A stretch of DNA of 64,000 nt from JAJEFO01 sp965214325 (GTDB lineage: Bacteria > Pseudomonadota > Alphaproteobacteria > Rhodobacterales > Rhodobacteraceae). This document shows, piece after piece, positions 18,700 through 27,286 of the stretch. Location: positions 62,001 through 126,000 of the forward strand of contig CBDCBG010000006.1 of the NCBI GenBank assembly GCA_965214325.1, in the 5' to 3' direction. Position numbers and translations under genes: made by a program. Numbering within the stretch: position 1 is the stretch's first letter; the number at the start of each line of letters is the position of its first letter. The notes under the pieces were generated by a model, which saw only the letters and a program-made list of their open reading frames with translations, searched no databases and was not told the origin of the DNA.

Positions 18700-19902
18700 T
18701 CATTCACTTGATGCCATTTCCTGCAGCTTCTGGTGCCCTCTCTTCCAGGCCTCGACGAGGTCTTCCGGCTTCCTGCTCCAGCGGAACGGGCGGGCGTCGT
18801 TGGCGTTGTGGTGCTCGATGCAGCCCTCGATGGCCGCGATGCACTCGTCAAGCGAGTCGAAGACCGCGTCCTTCAGCCTCTGCCTCGACAGCTTGGAGAG
18901 GAACCCCTCGACGGCGTTCATCCAGGAGGCCGAGGTCGGGGTGAAGTGGAACTGCCAGTCGGGACGGCCCTTCAGCCATTCGCGGACTTCGGCCGGCTTG
19001 TGCGAGGAGACGTTGTCGAGGACGACATGGACCGGGGTTCCGGGATCGATCCCCTCGGCGACGTGGTCGAGGAAGGCGAGGAACCCCTCCGAGCGGTGCC
19101 GCCCGACCGTCCGGCCGACGACCTTGCCGGTGGCGACGTCGAGCGCGGCCAGCAGGCAGGTGGTGCCGTTCCGCCTGCAGTCGTGCGCCTCCTGTTCACC
19201 GATCACCATGGCCTCGTGCGGGTTCCCGGGCAGACCGGAGCATCCACTCCAGCCGTCGGTGACGACCTGCGCCCCGGGTTCGACGACGTCGGCGATGAAG
19301 CCCTGGAGCGAGTCGGCACTGCAATCGTCCATCTCCTTCAACCGGATGCGGCGGGGCTTTCCATCCTCGGAAAGCTCGACGGCGCCGGCCAGGAGCATCC
19401 TTCCCTCCGCGCTGCGGCCCTTTTTCGACCGGCCTTCCGCTCCACGTCCCCCACGGAACGGCATCGACGCCTCGTCGACCTCCACAATCTCCTGGAGGAC
19501 GCTCCGGTCCGGATCGACCGTCGCCCGACGCAGCTTCTGGAGAAGCGGCCAGGCCGACTTGCAGCTTCCGATGCCCAGCTGCGCCGGCAGCTGGAGCGCC
19601 GAGATCCCGTTGGAATGCGTGGCCACGATGCGGGCGGCGAGGAACCAGGTCTTCAGCGGAAGATGGCTGCGGTGCATCACGGTGCCCGCGGTCACCGAGG
19701 TCTGGCGCCCGCAATCCGCGCATTCATGGCGGCACCGGTCCCCCTTGAGTTCCCGGCCTTTCGTCCCGCCGCAGGCGGGGCAGACGAAGCCGTAGCCCCA
19801 ACGAAGCTTCACGAGATGGCGGGCGCAGGCGTCCTCGTCCGGAAAGAGCCTCTCGAACTGCTGGAGCGACATCGGGCGGTCATGCTTGTACCGGTCGGGC
19901 AT
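18700..19902 (-). CDS. Chimeric transposase: IS1595-type N terminus, IS630-type C terminus
   Basis: 400 residues in one frame. Residues 1-235 look like an IS1595/ISXO2 transposase: zinc ribbon with CPAC (41-44) and C57/C61/C64, then 'IVEVDEASMPFRGGRG' and 'VVTDGWSGCSGLP'. From about residue 240 the sequence is IS630-like: 'NGTTCLLAALDVATGK', 'VHVVLDNVSSHKPAEVREWL', 'HFTPTSASWMNAVEGF'. Asp143, Asp296 and Glu333 could form a triad across the fusion. The start at 19902 is the first family-like Met. The left end of the element cuts the Abi gene near 18690; no matching right end was found. Confidence 0.75.
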   Translation of the reverse strand: MPDRYKHDRPMSLQQFERLFPDEDACARHLVKLRWGYGFVCPACGGTKGRELKGDRCRHECADCGRQTSVTAGTVMHRSHLPLKTWFLAARIVATHSNGISALQLPAQLGIGSCKSAWPLLQKLRRATVDPDRSVLQEIVEVDEASMPFRGGRGAEGRSKKGRSAEGRMLLAGAVELSEDGKPRRIRLKEMDDCSADSLQGFIADVVEPGAQVVTDGWSGCSGLPGNPHEAMVIGEQEAHDCRRNGTTCLLAALDVATGKVVGRTVGRHRSEGFLAFLDHVAEGIDPGTPVHVVLDNVSSHKPAEVREWLKGRPDWQFHFTPTSASWMNAVEGFLSKLSRQRLKDAVFDSLDECIAAIEGCIEHHNANDARPFRWSRKPEDLVEAWKRGHQKLQEMASSE

Positions 19903-20357
19903 GACGTGAACACAAGACGAACACGGCGGCAGGTCAACCCCTCCGACACAAGATGTGGAACAACCTGTGGCAAAGGGATAAGCCTTTCGATAAAATGCCG
20001 CCACAAGAGACGTCACAAGGTATGCTCCCCGCTCGTTCAAAAAAATCTTGATACACCGAGTTTCGGTCATCGTAGCTCTATCTGACTGAATTATAATGGA
20101 ATTCTGATTCCATAGACCAGGTTGCCAGCAGTACTGCGGCGATTCGATACAATCCCCAAAGGCTTCTCCGAGAACGAACCAAGGAGTCTCTGGCATCGGC
20201 GCTCCCATTTGCCAGCATGCTGCAATGCCGCATTGGGACGTGCCTGATTCAAGAGGCGGTTTTCCACGATAGAGTTCGATCTCGCGCAACGCGACCAGCC
20301 ACGTACCTTCGCCAATTCCGCATCAGTGACAGTGTGAGGCAGCTGCTCCGCCGTCTG
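19903..20357. other. Gap upstream of the chimeric transposase
   Basis: Contains the unidentified right end of the chimeric element. The minus-strand frame is open to 20289 but shows no motif. The missing half of the Abi gene does not resume here. The base composition of 19980-20110 is more AT-rich than the surroundings. Confidence 0.4.
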
Positions 20358-21587
20358 TTACGCCCGTGCGGCGATCAGTTCTGCCGCTTTAAGCGCGCCG
20401 CCCGGGTCGTGAGGCATGTCGACCGCCATCAGGCCTGCCTCGATGGTGGCGAGAGCGCCGAGAATCATCTGGGCATTGACGTGCCCCATATGGCCAAGCC
20501 GGAAGAAGTGATGCCATTCGGGCGCTGTTCTTTCCGCCATCCCGAGGCCGATTCCCAAGGTGAGTCCCGCTCGGTCTTCGCACCATTCCCGAAGCGCGGT
20601 TGCCCTTTCCGTGCCGGTGAGCAAGGCAGTCACGGAATGCGACCGTGTCGAACGGTCGGCCGCGTTCACTTCCAGCGGGCCTTCGTTTCCCCAATGGTCG
20701 AAGGCGGCCCAGACGGATTCGGCAATGGCCGCGTGTCTTGCCCAGATGTTCTCGAGACCTTCCTCCTCGATCATCAGGAGCGCCTCGCGCAGACCGTAGA
20801 GATGGTGCGCAGGTGCCGTGCCCGTAAAATACTGGTAGAAGACCTCGGGCTCGACACGCGTGTGCCAGTCCCAATAGTGGGTCACGAGACCGGCACCGTT
20901 CCTGGCTTGGTCAGCCTTGCCGTTGAAATACACGAAGCTGAGTCCGGGCGGAGTCATCAGGCCTTTTTGAGAACCGGCAACCATCACGTCGACGCCCCAT
21001 GCATCCATTTCGAAGCGGTCACATCCCAGTGACGCCATGCAATCGACCATTAAGAGTGCCGGGTGGCCGGCCACGTCGATGGAGGACCGCAAGGCATCGA
21101 TTTCATTGCGAATTCCCGTCGATGTGTCCGTGTGAACGGCAAGAATGGCCTTGATCTCGTGGTCGCGGTCCTTGCAAAGGCGCTCGACAAGGCGCTCCGG
21201 TTCGACGGCGCTGCGCTGCCCGAAGTCCATGACTTCCGTTTCGACTCCCATTCGCCGGGCCACTTCGGCCCAACCATGGGCGAACGTGCCCGTGGCGAGC
21301 GCAAGCACGCGGTCGCCAGCGGACAACGTGTTTGAGATTGCCGCCTCCCAGGCTCCGTGACCGTTTGCAATGTAGATTGCCACGTTGTGCTGCGTGCGTG
21401 CGACTTGCTTCAGGCGACCGACAAGGCCGGGCACCATGTCCGCAAGCTCGCCCTCGTAGATGTTGGGCGCGCTCCTGTGCATCGCCGTCAACACCCGTTC
21501 CGGCATGACCGAGGGGCCGGGTATGGCAAGATAGGATACGCCGCTGGAAAGGTTCATGACGAAGGCTCCGGAATTCTGGCCGGACAT
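20358..21587 (-). CDS. Class V aminotransferase (serine/alanine-glyoxylate aminotransferase type)
   Basis: 409 residues, full length. The PLP lysine is in 'MVAGSQKGLMTPPGLSFV', typical of serine-glyoxylate and alanine-glyoxylate aminotransferases, and 'LAVHTDTSTGIRNEI' contacts the cofactor. These enzymes feed the serine cycle or detoxify glyoxylate. The ATG at 21587 is preferred over a GTG two codons earlier; an ATG at 21557 is also possible. It has no operon partner. Confidence 0.87.
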   Translation of the reverse strand: MSGQNSGAFVMNLSSGVSYLAIPGPSVMPERVLTAMHRSAPNIYEGELADMVPGLVGRLKQVARTQHNVAIYIANGHGAWEAAISNTLSAGDRVLALATGTFAHGWAEVARRMGVETEVMDFGQRSAVEPERLVERLCKDRDHEIKAILAVHTDTSTGIRNEIDALRSSIDVAGHPALLMVDCMASLGCDRFEMDAWGVDVMVAGSQKGLMTPPGLSFVYFNGKADQARNGAGLVTHYWDWHTRVEPEVFYQYFTGTAPAHHLYGLREALLMIEEEGLENIWARHAAIAESVWAAFDHWGNEGPLEVNAADRSTRSHSVTALLTGTERATALREWCEDRAGLTLGIGLGMAERTAPEWHHFFRLGHMGHVNAQMILGALATIEAGLMAVDMPHDPGGALKAAELIAARA

Positions 21588-22196
21588 ATTCACATTCCGA
21601 TGGCAGAGACAATGCGTGCCAGTCGGGGAAGCAGGATTCCCCCCGTACCGCGCGCTTGCCCGAATGGACGCCGGGCCTTGCCGAGATCGAGTCCTCGCCG
21701 AGTCCAGCCTGCACGTCGTCTGGTAGGTCCATCGTCCCTGATGCGAGCAGGTTGAACGCTGTCAGTATAGGGGCGCTTGCGGGCATCACGTTGCAACGCA
21801 ACGCCCCTCGTTGTCTGCCAAGATCGAGAGCTTGGGCGCCTTTCCCCACTCTCCCGCCTGCTCGCGAGGCCAGGCGCTGCATTGAGGAATCACGCGAATG
21901 CCCTTTGGCTCGCGCTGTCGCGGTACCGAAGTTCAAGAATCTCCTTCGCGTTCATTTTCATGATCGGCGCGGGGCAAGCTTCATCGAACGCCTTCATTGC
22001 GTGCTTGTGGATCGAATGTCTGCGGGGCATCGAGGCAGCGTCCGGAATCCAGGGACGCCCGCAAGCTGCCCTAGTCGCCGAGGCTGCCAGGAAAGACCTG
22101 AACTGGGTTCCCCGGTCGGAGAGCATGCCTTGCCAGCTTGTGCGTGCGGCATGGGCGGGCTAGCAGTGCTGCGAGGTGGTCCGAGGAATTGAGGGC
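21588..22196. other. Gap with no recognisable gene
   Basis: About 600 bp between the aminotransferase and the ABC exporter gene. Short open frames exist on both strands; the minus-strand one at 21890-22126 has 'LSDRGTQFRSFL', faintly like an integrase motif, but nothing else supports a transposase. Confidence 0.4.
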
Positions 22197-23987
22197 GTGA
22201 GCGAGAATTCCCAGACATCGGCCGAATGGTCCGCGCCGCACCGCGCTCATTCCAATCGCGAACTGATTGGATGGGTGTGGCGCACCTACCTGAAAGCGCA
22301 TTGGCCCAAGATTGCGGCGGCGCTCGTGCTGATGGCAATCGAGGGATCCATGCTCGGGGCGCTCTCCTATATCGTGCAGCCCATGTTCGATCTGGTTTTC
22401 CTTGCCGGGAACCGGACGGCGGTCTACTGGGTTGCGGGCGTGATCGCTGGCATCTTCCTGGTCAGGGCCGTGTCGGATTTCGGGCATCGGCTGCTCATGA
22501 ACGGCGCCGGCCTCGCGGTCACTTCAAGCATGCAACGTGACATGCTGAGCCATCTCCTGACGCTTGACAGCGCCTATTTCCAGTTCAACGCGCCGGGCAC
22601 GTTGATCGAGCGGGTGCGTGGCGACACGACGTTGGCCAACCAGATCTGGATGCAGGTCCTGGGAACCGCCTGGCGCGAGGTCGTGACCGTCATTGCGCTG
22701 CTTGGCGTCGCGATCTCGGTGGATTGGCGCTGGACGGTCGTTGCCGTCGCTGGCGTGCCAATCCTCATTGGACCGGTGCTCGGCATGCAGCGCTACGTCA
22801 GGAAAAAGGCACTTGCGGCACGCGAGTTCGCCGCGCGGCTTTCGACGCTGCTGGACGAGATATTTCACGGCATGGACACGATCAAGCTGAACAACAGCGA
22901 GGCGTTCGAGGACGTGCGGTTCGGTGCAGCGGTCGACCGCTACCTGGGCCAGGAGATGAAGACCCGGATCGGGCAGGCAGGACTTCCCTCGACCATGGAC
23001 GTGGTGGCAGCGATCGGCTTCGCGAGTGTCGTGATCTATGGCGGCAGAGAGATCATTGACGGCGCAAAGACCGTTGGCCAGTTCATGTCGTTCTTTACCG
23101 CGATGGCGCTTCTGTTCGACCCGTTCCGCCGACTCGCGAATGTCGCGGGCGCGTGGCAGGCGACGCGTGCAAGCCTGGAGCGGATTCGAAACGTGTTTCA
23201 TGTGGCGCCGACCATTCATGCACCCGCAATTCCCGCGGCTTTGCCGGACGATCCCCGTGCGGCGGACATACGGTTTGATCATGTGGCTGCGTCCTATGGC
23301 CACGTTCCCGCGCTCAGGGACGTGACCTTTGTTGCCAAGGCTGGGGAAACGACTGCGCTTGTGGGAGCTTCAGGCGCTGGAAAATCAACACTTTTCAGTA
23401 TCTTGACCCGTCTTCTTGACGCCGGTGGAGGGGAGATCACGGTGGGAAGCGTGCCGACCACCAAGCTTGATCTCGCCGATCTGAGGCAGCTCTTTTCGGT
23501 TGTGACGCAGGACGCTCCGATGTTTGACGAAAGCCTTCGCCACAATATCGTGCTCGCCACGCCAGACGTGACGGAAGAACGCGTTTCTGCGGCGGTCGAT
23601 GCTGCGCATTTGAGAGACTTCGTTGCCGGATCCCCCGAAGGGCTGGATACGCCGGCGGGACCGCGGGGCACGGGACTCTCGGGAGGGCAGCGGCAGAGGG
23701 TGGCGATTGCTCGCGCGCTCTTGCGCGATGCACCTGTCCTTCTGCTGGACGAGGCGACCTCGGCCCTTGATGCGGAAAGCGAAGCCCACGTGCAGGAGGC
23801 GCTTGACCGCCTGGCTGCGGAGCGCACCACTCTGGTGATAGCCCACCGCCTTTCGACCATTCGCAAGGCCGACAAGATCGTTGTCCTGGACAAGGGCCGT
23901 GTCGTGGACGAGGGGCGGCACGAAGAGCTTCTTGCCCGCGGCGGATTGTATGCGAGGCTGTACGCGCTTCAGTTCAGCGAAGACTGA
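22197..23987 (+). CDS. ABC exporter, fused permease and ATPase (MsbA-like)
   Basis: 596 residues. The first 330 or so are a six-helix exporter domain. The ATPase has Walker A 'GASGAGKSTL', Q-loop 'VTQDAPMFD', signature 'LSGGQRQR' and Walker B 'VLLLDEATSALD', then the H-loop 'VIAHRLSTI'. The family exports lipids, LPS precursors or drugs. The GTG at 22197 has GAGGA at 22183-22187; an in-frame GTG at 22176 is the alternative. Confidence 0.9.
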   Translation: MSENSQTSAEWSAPHRAHSNRELIGWVWRTYLKAHWPKIAAALVLMAIEGSMLGALSYIVQPMFDLVFLAGNRTAVYWVAGVIAGIFLVRAVSDFGHRLLMNGAGLAVTSSMQRDMLSHLLTLDSAYFQFNAPGTLIERVRGDTTLANQIWMQVLGTAWREVVTVIALLGVAISVDWRWTVVAVAGVPILIGPVLGMQRYVRKKALAAREFAARLSTLLDEIFHGMDTIKLNNSEAFEDVRFGAAVDRYLGQEMKTRIGQAGLPSTMDVVAAIGFASVVIYGGREIIDGAKTVGQFMSFFTAMALLFDPFRRLANVAGAWQATRASLERIRNVFHVAPTIHAPAIPAALPDDPRAADIRFDHVAASYGHVPALRDVTFVAKAGETTALVGASGAGKSTLFSILTRLLDAGGGEITVGSVPTTKLDLADLRQLFSVVTQDAPMFDESLRHNIVLATPDVTEERVSAAVDAAHLRDFVAGSPEGLDTPAGPRGTGLSGGQRQRVAIARALLRDAPVLLLDEATSALDAESEAHVQEALDRLAAERTTLVIAHRLSTIRKADKIVVLDKGRVVDEGRHEELLARGGLYARLYALQFSED

Positions 23988-24031
23988 CGTGCCTGGGCCT
24001 CGAATGGCAGGTAGCCCCGTCAAGCCGTTGA

Positions 24032-24062
24032 ATGCCCGTCGGGAAGACTGCCAGACGGGCAT
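24032..24062. terminator. Bidirectional terminator-like hairpin
   Basis: ATGCCCGTC (24032-24040) and GACGGGCAT (24054-24062) are perfect 9-bp arms. The site sits between two converging genes, as expected for a shared terminator, but no T-run follows on either strand. Confidence 0.5.
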
Positions 24063-24107
24063 GGAACGTGGCGGCATTTCGTTTGCGCCTGAGCGTGAGG
24101 CGGTCCC

Positions 24108-25130
24108 TCAGTTCTTGGCTTGATCCACGAGCTTGCCTGCCGAGATCCAGGGCATCATTGCGCGGAGCTTTTCGCCAACCTCTTCAATCTGATGTGCATC
24201 GTTGTTACGGCGTGTCGACTTGAAGAAAGGCTGTCCCACGGCGTTTTCGGTCATGAATTCGCGGACGAACTCGCCGGACTGGATGTCCTTCAGGATAGCC
24301 TGCATGCGAGCCCTGGTCTCATCACGGGGCAGGACGCGTGGCCCGGAGACATACTCGCCGTACTCGGCCGTGTTCGAGATCGAGTAGTTCATGTTGGCGA
24401 TGCCTCCCTCATAGATGAGATCCACTATGAGCTTCACTTCGTGCAAGCATTCGAAATACGCCATCTCGGGTGCATACCCTGCCTCGACCAGGGTTTCGAA
24501 GCCCATGCGGATAAGCTCCACAAGGCCGCCGCAAAGAACGGCTTGTTCGCCGAACAGGTCGGTTTCACACTCTTCCTTGAAGTCGGTCTCGATGATGCCG
24601 GAACGCCCGCCGCCGATGGCCGAGCAGTAGGACAGGCCGATTTCGAGGGCCTTTCCGGACGCGTCATTGTGAACGGCGACAAGGCAGGGCACGCCTCCGC
24701 CCTTGACGTATTCGCCGCGTACCGTGTGGCCGGGACCTTTCGGCGCCATCATGATGACATCGATGCTGTCAGGCGCCTCGATCAATCCGAAATGCACATT
24801 GAGTCCATGCGCAAACGCTATGGCGGAGCCCGGGCGAATGTGGTCCCTGACACGGGCTCTCCAGGTTTCGGCCTGCAATTCGTCAGGCATGGTGAACATC
24901 ATGAGGTCGCACCACGCGGCGGCTTCAGAGATGCCCATGACATTGAGCCCTTCGGCTTCCGCCTTCTTGGCCGAGGGCGAGCCCTCCCGAAGCGCGACGG
25001 CGATGTTCTTCGCCCCGGAATCACGCAGGTTCAACGCGTGTGCGTGGCCTTGGCTGCCGTATCCAAGGATGGCCAGCCTCATGTCCTTGATCAGGTTGAT
25101 GTCGCAGTCGCGATCATAATATACGCGCAT
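24108..25130 (-). CDS. ilvC: Ketol-acid reductoisomerase
   Basis: 340 residues, the short class I form. The NADPH site is 'LAILGYGSQGHAHALNLRDS' followed by 'VALREGSPSAKKAE', where Arg and two Ser are typical of NADPH use. Metal-binding acidic residues are in the C-terminal knotted domain ('DLFGEQAVLCGGL', 'EMAYFECLHEVK'). It converts acetolactate to dihydroxyisovalerate in branched-chain amino acid synthesis. No other ilv genes are present here. Confidence 0.96.
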   Translation of the reverse strand: MRVYYDRDCDINLIKDMRLAILGYGSQGHAHALNLRDSGAKNIAVALREGSPSAKKAEAEGLNVMGISEAAAWCDLMMFTMPDELQAETWRARVRDHIRPGSAIAFAHGLNVHFGLIEAPDSIDVIMMAPKGPGHTVRGEYVKGGGVPCLVAVHNDASGKALEIGLSYCSAIGGGRSGIIETDFKEECETDLFGEQAVLCGGLVELIRMGFETLVEAGYAPEMAYFECLHEVKLIVDLIYEGGIANMNYSISNTAEYGEYVSGPRVLPRDETRARMQAILKDIQSGEFVREFMTENAVGQPFFKSTRRNNDAHQIEEVGEKLRAMMPWISAGKLVDQAKN

Positions 25131-25428
25131 CGGAACTTCCTTTGTCGCAGGTTTCGTGAATCCCGAGAGCTTCTAGCGCAGATTTTCGGGGATGCAAGCG
25201 ACGGTGACAGCGCTCCAGCAATTCCCGGCAGCCTGATCGTCGGTCCGACAGCGGCCGGTCTGGACGGACGGCTTGGGCCGACCGTTCCGAGCACGCACGG
25301 CTGATGGCCGGGCGGCTGTCCGGGCCATGAAGTTTCGGCAAAGGGCGGGATCGGGGTCGGTCGAGCGTGTCCTGAGCGGTCGGGCGGCTACGGCCCGTCG
25401 GGGAGCATTTCCGCAAGCTCGGGCTTCT

Positions 25429-26784
25429 TCATCTCCCCGACATGGCGAGATGGCATGTCCGCCAGTCCGGGATGCCGAAATTCTGGAACAGGCTGCGCAT
25501 CCTGTTCCAAAGGCAGAGGTTGCGCCTCTGGCGTTCGCGCGCCTTCCTGAACAGCGGGCAGCAGTGCTGCTGCACCTGGTCGATCAGGAAGGCGAGCATG
25601 GCGAGCGTCGCGAAGACGTCCGCCAGATTCCTGTCTCCATGCCCGAAATTGTGCTCGAACCTGCATGCGTCCCGCGCCTTCAGCGTCTGGAACGTCTCGT
25701 TCTCGATGGCCCGTCGACGGCGGGCGGCTCGCATGACGGGCATCACCGTCTCCCGGTCGAGCGGGAGGTCGGTGACCCACGAGAACCTCTGCGTTTTTCC
25801 CTTCGTGTCCGTCTCCTCGTGTTTCGGCATGTTGACCTTCAGGCCGAAGTTCGCGTCGTTGATCGGCAGCGCGTGGTCCCACTCGAAGCGGTGCGCCGTG
25901 CCGGTCGCCTTGTCGCGCCTCTCCCATGATTCCTTCGTTTCGCCGGCCTCGAACCAGCTGAACAGCAGTTCGTGGTCGCCCGGCTTCGCGCCCAGGATGA
26001 AGCGGAAGCCCTTGTCCTGCAGGTGCCTGATGTGGGGCCGGTTGGACGCAAGCCCGTCCTCGACGATGATCGCCTTCATGTGCGGATGCTCCCGGCGGAG
26101 GTCGTCCAGAAGCCGCTTCGCCGCGTTCCGTTCGCAGTCGTTCCTCTTCGCGCCGTCCCCCTTCCGGATCGGTTCCGGCGCCAGCGGGAATGCCTCGGCG
26201 TGGTCGGGGTGGACAATCGCCGCGCCGAGGACCTGATGGCAATGCGTCTTCGAACCGTCGCGGTGGTTCTTCACGCAGCAGTTCCCGCACTTGACCTTGT
26301 GGGAGGAATGGTGGCCGGTCCCGTCCGCCGAGATCAGGAGGCGGCCGCCGAGCACGGTCCAGTCCTCGAGGACCTTCCCGCGCTGCAGGGCGGCATGGAC
26401 GCCCATGAAGCAGCGGCGGAGGTCGCGGGGGGGTTCCGCCTCGTCAAGGCGTTCGCGCATCCACGTGTCCGAGGGCGGCCTCTCCACGCCGAACAGCGTG
26501 CGGAGGTTCCGCGCCTGGACCGGATCCTCGCCGCCGCGCACCTGTGTGTCGAACTGAAGCAGCGACCCCATCTTGAGCGAAAACACCGCGAGGCCCGACA
26601 TCAGGCAGCCGGAAAGGCTGAAGTCACGTCCGTTGATCGTGTCGGGAACGCGGTCGAAGCATGCGCGCACCATGCGGAGCATGCCGGGCATCGACAGATG
26701 CCTGCGGAAGGAATCTCTGGACATTTTTCTGCTCGGCTTTGCCTGTTTTGCCGCAGGAAAGCCGATCCGGCGCAAAAAGTCCAC
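25429..26784 (-). CDS. DDE transposase, IS4/ISNCY-like
   Basis: 451 residues from a GTG at 26784; an internal ATG at 26724 is another start. Features include 'LLISADGTGHHSSHKVKCG', 'MKAIIVEDGLASN' and the C-terminal 'AIENETFQTLKARDACRFEH' with NFGHG, a hallmark of this DDE group. The IS66 element at 26786 inserted right at the proposed start, its target duplication covering the GTG, so the upstream part of this older element should now lie beyond 30277. I could not find its terminal repeats. Confidence 0.8.
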   Translation of the reverse strand: MDFLRRIGFPAAKQAKPSRKMSRDSFRRHLSMPGMLRMVRACFDRVPDTINGRDFSLSGCLMSGLAVFSLKMGSLLQFDTQVRGGEDPVQARNLRTLFGVERPPSDTWMRERLDEAEPPRDLRRCFMGVHAALQRGKVLEDWTVLGGRLLISADGTGHHSSHKVKCGNCCVKNHRDGSKTHCHQVLGAAIVHPDHAEAFPLAPEPIRKGDGAKRNDCERNAAKRLLDDLRREHPHMKAIIVEDGLASNRPHIRHLQDKGFRFILGAKPGDHELLFSWFEAGETKESWERRDKATGTAHRFEWDHALPINDANFGLKVNMPKHEETDTKGKTQRFSWVTDLPLDRETVMPVMRAARRRRAIENETFQTLKARDACRFEHNFGHGDRNLADVFATLAMLAFLIDQVQQHCCPLFRKARERQRRNLCLWNRMRSLFQNFGIPDWRTCHLAMSGR

Positions 26785-26793
26785 GGTAACTGC

Positions 26794-26973
26794 TCACCCC
26801 TTTCCCAGGGCGGGTTGAGGGTCATGCAGTTCGATCATTTTGGCGGCATTTCCGGCGAGCGCGATCTGGATGGCGACGAGAGGGTTGTATCCGAGAGCCT
26901 CCATTGAGCTCAGGTAGCTCGAGATCCGGCACCAGGCGTGGGCGTGGAGTTGTGTCCGGAAGCATCCCGACAC
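26794..26973 (-). pseudogene. IS66 transposase TnpC, 3' fragment
   Basis: The last 59 codons of TnpC, beginning 'VSGCFRTQLHAHAWCRISSY' and ending in TGA at 26794. It joins in frame to the fragment at 28440 once 26974-28439 is removed. Separated from its promoter and start, it cannot be translated as part of the transposase. Confidence 0.93.
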
Positions 26974-27095
26974 CTCGTATGTTCAAAGAATCAGAAACGA
27001 ATCAGGAGGTGGCTGTGGACAGGTTGGGCGCGGATTCCTGTGGAAAACCATTGCCTTGCCTTCCGCCGCCTCCCCGGTTCATTCCTGTGCAGGGA

Positions 27096-27286
27096 CCGCC
27101 GTCGCCATGCATGGCGGCGGCGGAGCGGGGCCTGGCCCCGCAGGGCGGGTCGGACCGGAGACACCCTGGATCGCATCAGCGGATCCGAGATCAAGCGTGG
27201 TCGGCCCGCCCTCCCTTCGTCTCCCGGGTCCTGGATGGATGCTGGGTTCAAGAACCGAATCATCGCGAGGACAGGAGCGGGAGAAC
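27096..27286 (+). ncRNA. Predicted bridge RNA of the IS110 element
   Basis: Directly upstream of the transposase ATG. A 13-bp hairpin (27096-27123, one wobble) and GCGGGG/CCCCGC (27125-27141) come first. The target loop follows: outer stem 27144-27156 with 27199-27210, GACACC at 27160-27165, inner stem GGATC/GATCC, AGATCAAG at 27188-27195. GACACC equals the target left side 26969-26974; AGATCAAG is the complement of CTTGATCT at 28440-28447. The donor loop has stems CTCCCG/CGGGAG and GTCCT/AGGAC, ATGGATGCT at 27235-27243 (identical to 28433-28441), inner stem GGTTC/GAACC, and CGAG at 27266-27269. The architecture matches that known for IS621. Folded by eye, not computed. Confidence 0.75.

Noticed and set aside
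21890..22126. Possible integrase fragment ('LSDRGTQF')
   Set aside because: A single short motif without flanking integrase sequence is not enough.
25972..26907. Long plus-strand open frame across the IS4/ISNCY-like transposase
   Set aside because: It mirrors the transposase in the opposite strand, lacks motifs and arises from high GC at third codon positions.
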